In this document: positions 58,265 to 64,000 of the stretch, in pieces
Layout: every line of letters starts with the position of its first letter
Numbering within the stretch: the stretch's first letter is position 1
Assembly (NCBI GenBank): GCA_000827495.1
Contig: KN817566.1
Span: 1 to 64,000 of the forward strand
Direction: 5' to 3'
From: Hypholoma sublateritium FD-334 SS-4
Taxonomy: Eukaryota; Basidiomycota; Agaricomycetes; Agaricales; Strophariaceae
DNA length: 64,000 bases
Notes under the pieces: model-generated
Told to the model about the DNA's origin: nothing
What the model saw: the letters and a program-made list of their open reading frames with translations, nothing else
Databases searched by the model: none
Made by a program: the position numbers and the translations under genes

Positions 58265-59849
58265 TCATCGTCGCCCATCAACTGTCGGCAGCGCCGAAAA
58301 GTTCAGCTTGCCGTCGTTCCAGGAGAACTTCAGGATCTCCCTCGTAGAGAGGTCCTTCCATCCGACTACACCCGGACTGATACCGACGTTCCAAGCTAAA
58401 ATTTTGGGGAAAGTCCGCATTTCCGGCCGAGTTTTCAACAACTCCAGCATGGCGTCGTGTATATACCTATTGAACATTTGGACAGTCGGGATAGAATGCA
58501 AGGAAATGTTGAAGAATCTTGTGATAATGTCTGTTATATCGGCCTCGTAGCAAAATTCGATGATCATGATATCCTTCAGGGTGCATTTGGATCTGTCAAG
58601 AAATTGTGTCAGGAAGCTGTAGATGCTGGGTTCGCGCGTAAGTGTGTCTATCTCCAACGATTCGAGATTGGGCATAGTGAAATGGTTGAGGGGCTCGAAT
58701 GAAATTTGGCCCCGTTTGGCCCCCAGATGAAGACTTCTGACGTTGGGCAGAGAAACAGGGAGCGCTTGGGGGTCCAGGACTATATCCAGTGTCCAAAACC
58801 GCCTGAACGTGATCTTTGTGGCGACAACACACTGCGACATATAGGACAAGACCTTTTTGCCTGATTGTGGCACGCTGAAATAGACAACGTCGAGCTGGTT
58901 CCACGGAAGGTTGAGATGCCCGTTGAACGGGCCCTGATGCCAGATTATCTGTCGAACGGATTTGATATGAGATATAGCCGTGGCCAGCTCCTCGATTACA
59001 TGCTGCTCCGGGCATGGAATCATGTCGAAGTTAAGTTCAAGCCGCGTGAGGTTTGGGAAGCCATGTACGTCCTTGTGGGTCTGCAAAATGGAACTGAACT
59101 TCGCAGTCATGGAACGACTCAAATTGAGGCAAAGCGACTCCCATTGATGAGCCCGGGTTGCATAGAGGTCCAAGATGCTGTGCTGGTAGCACTTATCGCG
59201 TCGTTCGGGATCGTCGTCGGAATTCAGATGAAGACGAAGAGGGGACGTTCCCGTATTTTTGAGCCAATGGTCGATTTCTTGCACTTCAGGTCGGTAACGA
59301 CGCCATGATCGTCCTGTAAAGGTGTTCCACAAGGTTGGCGTAGACTGAACTATGGTTCGCCAAGAGCTGCAAACCTGAAGTAGGTTGAAGGGCGCCGTGG
59401 CTTTATCCCAACGAAGAACCATATATCGGTGGCTTTCCCACGTATAAGGACTGAGTCCTGCGGATATCGAGAATCGATAGATGCACATCTCGAATATTTT
59501 TGTGAGAAGCTCGATTGGGAGTTTATTGATGGGGGCCTGCCCGAATGGCTTTGTGAAAGAGTGAGAGTTTTCAGAAAATAAAAAAATAATTATGAGCGTT
59601 GTTGGACGTACTTCGGTAATGAGAAGTTGTTCCTCGTGCTCGTTGAAACTCGAAGGGAGTACGAAATTGATGAGCGACAGATCTAACTTCTCAAGCTTGG
59701 GGTAGGAATAGTTAGGACCTCCACTCCGCGCATTTGTGGAGAATGTTAGCATAGGTGGATGTTGGTTCTGGCAGTCTTGTGGGTAATAGGCAGTGAGATG
59801 AGGCGAGCGATAAAAATGGTTGTATCTGCTTTCGCTCACCTGCTCTCAT
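58265..59849 (-). CDS. F-box/LRR-like protein
   Basis: Best model: exons 59849-59840 (ATGAGAGCAG), 59775-59612 and 59548-58265, 485 residues, phases closing. The 63-nt intron at 59611-59549 has GTACGT and AAAG and leaves the frame open, so it is easily missed. The F-box-like motif is INKLPIELLTKIFEMCI, followed by FNLLQVCSSWRTIVQSTPTLWNTF, then leucine-rich segments (FPNLTRLELNF, LPNVRSLHLGAK, MPNLESLEIDTL). This is the standard Agaricomycete F-box layout, probably an SCF substrate receptor. The 10-nt first exon is the least certain part; an ATG at 59752 is the alternative. Confidence 0.8.
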
Positions 59850-60185
59850 CCTTTCTTATAGAGAGCATTCTAATTGTTTGCGCTTTGGTCTACCGGTCGA
59901 GGGTTTCATTGAGACTATAAAAGACTGAGTTCTTTGGTTTAATGGTTACTGTTGGGTTACTGCCGAGCCTTCGAACAATAGGTAGACTTGAGGCTGACTC
60001 ACGGTTGCCTTTGCGAAGTTGACTTGACCGTTGAAACTTGACGAGCGCCGTTGACGACGTACTCTGTATCACGTGTCGGGTGTTCATTGTTTTCTGTCGG
60101 CAACAATTAGGCTCGTCCCCAGCCGATATCTCCGAACACATATTACATAATGTGCACACGTGCTGCAAGCAGTTCGAAGAACCGG
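59850..60185. other. Intergenic
   Basis: Promoter side of the F-box gene; no feature recognised. Confidence 0.4.
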
Positions 60186-60769
60186 CTGGGCGCCCTCGTC
60201 GCTGTTTACACGAGTCACCAAAATCCTCGTTCGCCAGGTATGCTCACTTCGCCGAAAAAACACTTAAAACACATAAAAAACACTCAAAATCGAGTATATA
60301 TNATCTTCTCAGAATNGCTNGCTGACCATAAAATAGTATACAAGTCAAACTACGACAATTTGACATTAACTTCGTCGTCATTGCCAGATTGGGTCCGTGC
60401 GCGCAGAATTGCATCTAGTTTGCACGCAGCTCAGAAGTCATTTTTGAGCTTGAGATTACATTCATGGGTCTGTGTCATCACTATTGTACTTACTAGGCTG
60501 AAATCTTAGGAATTAAGAAGCGGTGGCCAACACCATGGTGAGCAGGAATTTGGTGTGCACAGACCAATTTGCACGACGACGACGAAGTCCATATGCAAAA
60601 ATTGACATTTTAACATGTATACTCTTTTATGGTCAACGAGAAATTTGCAATGGATTATGTATACCCAATTATATGTGTTTTTTTCGTGTTTTTTGTGTTT
60701 TTTTGACGAAGTGACCATGCCTGGACAAGGGGGATTTTGTTGACTCGTGTAAACAGCGACGAGAGCGCC
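60186..60769. repeat. Foldback inverted repeat, arms about 270-300 bp
   Basis: The left arm from 60186 (CTGGGCGCCCTCGTCGCTGT) matches the complement of the right arm ending at about 60769. Both arms translate to the same motif, LGALVAVYTS-QNP--PGM-TS-KKH, and continue through a VYII and DHK-VY block toward a centre near 60.50 kb. Arms are diverged by substitutions and indels. Three N bases (60302, 60316, 60320) lie in the left arm. Likely a non-autonomous element or two inserted copies in opposite orientation. Confidence 0.75.
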
Positions 60770-61294
60770 CAGTCCGCTCGCTGTGCTCGCTCGCCACGTC
60801 ACATGTTCTGCCATCACGTCTTCTGTATTTGTCATAGAGCCAGCGAGCTTGGCAACAATGATGGCAAGCCGCAGGCGAATATTATTATATTTGGGAAACA
60901 AATTGGAAGCAAATGAGTACTCGGAATGTCGTCTTAACGAGGACCATGGCCTTGAAGGTTGAAGCCTGATCATGAGGTAGAAAGTATGATATAGTTTCTA
61001 ACTGGTTTCTGAATCAATCCAGTTTGAATTCAGTCAAAGTTCAGGGTAAGTCATACTAACTCATACTTTGCTCATACTCAAATGTCCTCCATACATCGAT
61101 CCAAAAATGGTCGATCCAAAAAAAAATCTACAGGAAATGTCCATGATGTTGAGTAGAGTCACTGTTAATATAGAACCATTATATAAAAGTCCTCCGGAGA
61201 TGAGCTTGGTAACGCAATATTACAACGGGAGTTCACGTATTTGAAGTGCAAAGCAGTTACTAATAATAACTATTTTCCTATGAACGTGTGGAAT
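60770..61294. other. Intergenic
   Basis: AT-rich, no feature recognised except continuing decayed frames from the foldback flank. Confidence 0.4.
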
Positions 61295-62683
61295 CTAACT
61301 CGGACAAACCGGTATCACAAGCTGAGACGAGTGTAATGGTTTACCCCATTTCGCCTCTATAAGACAATCCCGGAGCGACTTGAGAGAAGCGCGAGATCTC
61401 AAGGACAACACCTTGAGTGTGGGACATGTAGCCAGAGTAGTCAATGTGCTGGCTCGCGAATCTATCACAAATTGGCCCTGTTCAAGATTCAAATTGCGCA
61501 ATATATCATTGAGATCGGCGAGAGATATCTCAGCTAAGACAGTGAGAGCTGTCAGACTGGAAGGGACAGAACCAGGACAGATGGTCGAGACTGTCATTGA
61601 TTTGACTGACATCATATTTTGTTGAAAGAATTTGGCCAAATCATTGCAGCCATCTGTGTCGGAATCGATAACCACATTGCTGAGACTATCAGAAAATACA
61701 GTCGTAGTTGCCGAAAGACTGTAGCTAGCGCGAGTACCATTCCATGCAAATGAAGTGAGCTGTGAACACCGGAGAAGGATGGTATGCAGCGCAAACTGTC
61801 CGATCAAATGACCGCGAAGTGACAGACACTGTAGATTACACCAGGGGAAATTATTTCCCGGCAGTGTTTCAGCGTATGCATCCAAGTTAAAGTTTATCAG
61901 CGAGGGAAGCGTTAACGCAGAGAATATGTCGTCTAGGTTGGTGTGAGTGATGATAGTCAGCGAGTGTAGACGCTCGAGAGTAAGGAGGTCGAGAGGGTGC
62001 TCCAGTGTGGGGTTCTTGAACGTAAGTAGATGTTTGAGTGGCTCGAGGACAGGCAATGCGAAATCTTCCTCGGAGTCGATTGTGATGGTGACGGTCTGAA
62101 GCGTGAGCCGACCTTTCATTAACAAACCATAGGCATCTACTTTCGATATTGGGCACTCAAGGTGAAGCTCCGCGATATACGACCAAGGAGCGGTGCTCTG
62201 GAAATCTATCGTGGGGCAGTGACCAGCGAAAAGGCCTTGGGGAGGAGTGAGCTTGACGATAACGGCGCGACGACACTTGTGAAGGGTGTTGGTAAATATC
62301 GAATCTTGATACTCGTCAGGAACTTGGGATTGGCCCGAGAAATAAGCCACCGTATCAAAAGAGTCATGTGAGGCAATTCTTTTGAGCCAGCCGGTATCAC
62401 GATGACCAAAGGGTTTATTTTGAGAAGGAGATAGGACCAGAGAGTCGACATGATCTTCGGCAAGACTCCACCAACTGGGAGATATATTGCTAATCTCCCG
62501 GTGCAGCTCAGCGATGGGAACAAGGGGCTGATCGGCAACGACATGCCTCAAGATCTGGCCTATGACAGCGTCAGGCAGACACGGGGGTGAATGCGTAAGC
62601 GCTTTTGTAACGTCAATACTGAAGGAAACCCAACGAAGATACCGGACACTTACTTGTCGGGGCCGATATCTCGGCAACATCAT
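61295..62683 (-). CDS. F-box/LRR-like protein
   Basis: One open exon of 462 codons, ATG ATG at 62683. A degenerate F-box start is seen in PPCLPDAVIGQILRHVV...ISNISPSWWSLAEDHVDSLVLS. Leucine-rich segments follow (IAELHLECPISK, LTLERLHSLTIITHTNL, LQCLSLRGHLIG, CPTLKVLSLRSRAS). It overlaps the next minus-strand frame by 71 nt in another frame, so start or splicing may differ from what I give: MMLPRYRPRQVSVRYLRWVS may not be coding. Probably a member of the same broad F-box group as the 58.3-kb gene, but clearly diverged. Confidence 0.65.
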   Translation of the reverse strand: MMLPRYRPRQVSVRYLRWVSFSIDVTKALTHSPPCLPDAVIGQILRHVVADQPLVPIAELHREISNISPSWWSLAEDHVDSLVLSPSQNKPFGHRDTGWLKRIASHDSFDTVAYFSGQSQVPDEYQDSIFTNTLHKCRRAVIVKLTPPQGLFAGHCPTIDFQSTAPWSYIAELHLECPISKVDAYGLLMKGRLTLQTVTITIDSEEDFALPVLEPLKHLLTFKNPTLEHPLDLLTLERLHSLTIITHTNLDDIFSALTLPSLINFNLDAYAETLPGNNFPWCNLQCLSLRGHLIGQFALHTILLRCSQLTSFAWNGTRASYSLSATTTVFSDSLSNVVIDSDTDGCNDLAKFFQQNMMSVKSMTVSTICPGSVPSSLTALTVLAEISLADLNDILRNLNLEQGQFVIDSRASTLTTLATCPTLKVLSLRSRASLKSLRDCLIEAKWGKPLHSSQLVIPVCPS

Positions 62684-63731
62684 TGGATTCCGCAGAGAAC
62701 AAAATGCAATGCATGAAGGGCACCTTGTAGTAAAGATCCTCGGCCTTGTCTACAGGAAAGATATGCATGTGGGCTTCGCGCGAGCTGGATTTCGGGCCTT
62801 CGAAAGACTGCACGGTAGTACCAGATGGTATTGAGGATTGAACACATGTCCCACTATCGGGGGACAAGTGAGGTAGCTCGGTGTCGAACATTCTACCCAT
62901 AGGCGGAAGCTCGCTCATAGCACTAGAAGCACTGGCTGAGAGATCATTTGTCCCAAGTTCAAGGAGCTCTTGGACGGAAGTGGATTGTGGAATCGAGGTT
63001 GTATTTGGGGCGGAGATGATCAAGTGAGTGGATTTGAATCGGGATTTGGCGCCCAGGTTCTTGGACGGATTATTACTCCTCGTCCTAGAAGAAATTTCGT
63101 CGTGAATGTCATCATTCACGTCTCCTGCTCCGAGCTGCGTGTCGGAATTGATGGATGGAGAATTGAGAGAGCGGGCCGTGAGTTGTGCTGTTCGTTCTGG
63201 AGAATTGCATGGTGGTGTTACAGTGGAAGGATATGTGTCATGTGGATCACAGAGAATGGATGCACTAGTGAGGTGTACCGAAGCAGTATAAGCCTCAGTG
63301 TATACCGTACTGATTGTTGTCACTCGCGAGATTCGACTGAAAGCAGGAATATCGTCGATGGCCGACGTTGATTGTCGATGGATACTGCGGGAGCCGCGAA
63401 TGATATTTTGCGAGGCAGCTTTTTGGGTCCTCCTCGATGATACATCCCCGGGATAAGAGCTCTGAAAAACTGAATGCCATCGGCTCCGACGAAGAACAAA
63501 GCCCGGTACCCCTTCAGTAACGTGCTTGAACCAATTTCGAGTGGCTCTCACGCGACACCTGAATGAAGCCATACATGAACGCTTCCAGTGCCTTGGTCGA
63601 AAGAAAACCGGCTTCGTTTGCACCTTCTCATTGCCCGCGTAATTTTTCGGTCGTCGCACGCGTACGCGGAGAGCTGTCTGACACCGACGATACGTCTTGC
63701 GTACTTTGCGAAGGTATGTGGCAAGTGACAT
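62613..63731 (-). CDS. Hypothetical protein, basic N-terminus and S/T-rich middle
   Basis: ATG at 63731 gives MSLATYLRKVRKTYRRCQTALRVRVRRPKNY, 372 codons to a stop at 62613. I do not recognise it. The first 130 residues are rich in Arg and Lys; the middle is Ser/Thr-rich without order. The end (AEISAPTSKCPVSSLGFLQY) overlaps the start of the F-box-like frame. The two could be one gene through an intron, but the only intron-like stretch in the overlap (GTAAGTGTC...CCTTCAG, 35 nt) is too short and does not keep the frame. Confidence 0.45.
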   Translation of the reverse strand: MSLATYLRKVRKTYRRCQTALRVRVRRPKNYAGNEKVQTKPVFFRPRHWKRSCMASFRCRVRATRNWFKHVTEGVPGFVLRRSRWHSVFQSSYPGDVSSRRTQKAASQNIIRGSRSIHRQSTSAIDDIPAFSRISRVTTISTVYTEAYTASVHLTSASILCDPHDTYPSTVTPPCNSPERTAQLTARSLNSPSINSDTQLGAGDVNDDIHDEISSRTRSNNPSKNLGAKSRFKSTHLIISAPNTTSIPQSTSVQELLELGTNDLSASASSAMSELPPMGRMFDTELPHLSPDSGTCVQSSIPSGTTVQSFEGPKSSSREAHMHIFPVDKAEDLYYKVPFMHCILFSAESNDVAEISAPTSKCPVSSLGFLQY

Positions 63732-64000
63732 GAGCTGACCTGATGACAAGGATTCAGACTCTGGAGAACGTCAATAACGATAGAAATTGAACATACTGCA
63801 GTAACTGTGAGTATGGGTTTTTGCTTCACTATATGCGGGGATCTAAGGAAGGGTCAATTAAGCTCGACGGGGAGTAGACTTCGGGTGAGGAAACGGAGAG
63901 GGATAAAGTGAACTGCTGATCCGCTGAAGTTATAAATGCCACAGAAAACAAGATGTTAACTCGAAGAGGTTAAACAAGAAATTTACGCGTCAAGAGAAAC
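63732..64000. other. Right edge of window
   Basis: Upstream sequence of the 63.7-kb frame; no feature recognised. Confidence 0.4.

Noticed and set aside
61295..63731. Joining the two right-end frames into one gene
   Set aside because: The only intron-like stretch in the overlap is 35 nt and its phases do not fit, so I kept them separate.

Overview
The window is nuclear DNA of a basidiomycete fungus, most likely an Agaricomycete. Nearly every gene is split by short introns (about 45-65 nt, GT-AG), and the families are typical of mushroom-forming fungi: a Plavaka transposase, DUF6534 and DUF6535 membrane proteins, F-box/LRR-like proteins, several HET-domain proteins, an alpha-kinase and an HTH/integrase-core protein. 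The left part (0-30 kb) and right end (57-64 kb) are AT-richer and rich in repeats; 30.5-32.4, 34-38 and 50-56 kb are GC-rich, housekeeping-like blocks. All gene models were built by eye from splice signals; most close exactly in frame. Layout: 1-3340 Plavaka transposase running off the left edge; 3.64-4.35 kb direct repeats; 4.35-5.63 kb a 5'-truncated DUF6534 gene; 6.8-8.4 and 9.8-11.4 kb two arrestin-like paralogs (minus); 11.70-18.05 kb a two-gene inverted-repeat element carrying an alpha-kinase (minus) and an HTH/DDE integrase-core protein (plus), head to head; 18.5-20.1 kb two tandem GNAT acetyltransferases; 20.65-21.79 kb the intact RNase P/MRP subunit gene POP4/Rpp29; 22-25 kb tandem repeats and decayed DNA; 25.0-26.4 kb the complete-looking DUF6534 paralog; 27.6-29.9 and 30.5-32.4 kb two divergent HET genes; 34.3-38.3 kb a 1273-residue disordered protein; 39.75-40.44 kb a third GNAT; 41.8-45.9 kb two broken POP4 copies and a broken GNAT copy; 46.5-49.0 kb a DUF6535 protein; 49.66-50.86 kb an adenosine deaminase-like (ADAL) protein; 51.3-52.7 kb an F-box-like protein; 52.9-54.9 kb a third HET protein; 55.2-57.1 kb a mitochondrial class-III aminotransferase with a 296-bp MITE close upstream; 58.3-59.85 kb an F-box protein; 60.19-60.77 kb a foldback repeat; 61.3-63.7 kb two further genes or gene parts. 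The most interesting object is the 11.70-18.05 kb element. Its outer inverted repeats (81 bp, one mismatch) and a second, internal pair (89 bp, one mismatch) enclose an intact-looking DDE integrase-type protein and an intact-looking alpha-kinase that diverge from a shared intergenic region. This looks like a recently mobile element that carries a protein kinase. The other strong theme is duplication: the POP4-GNAT pair, the DUF6534 gene and the arrestin gene are each duplicated, and several copies are visibly decaying.
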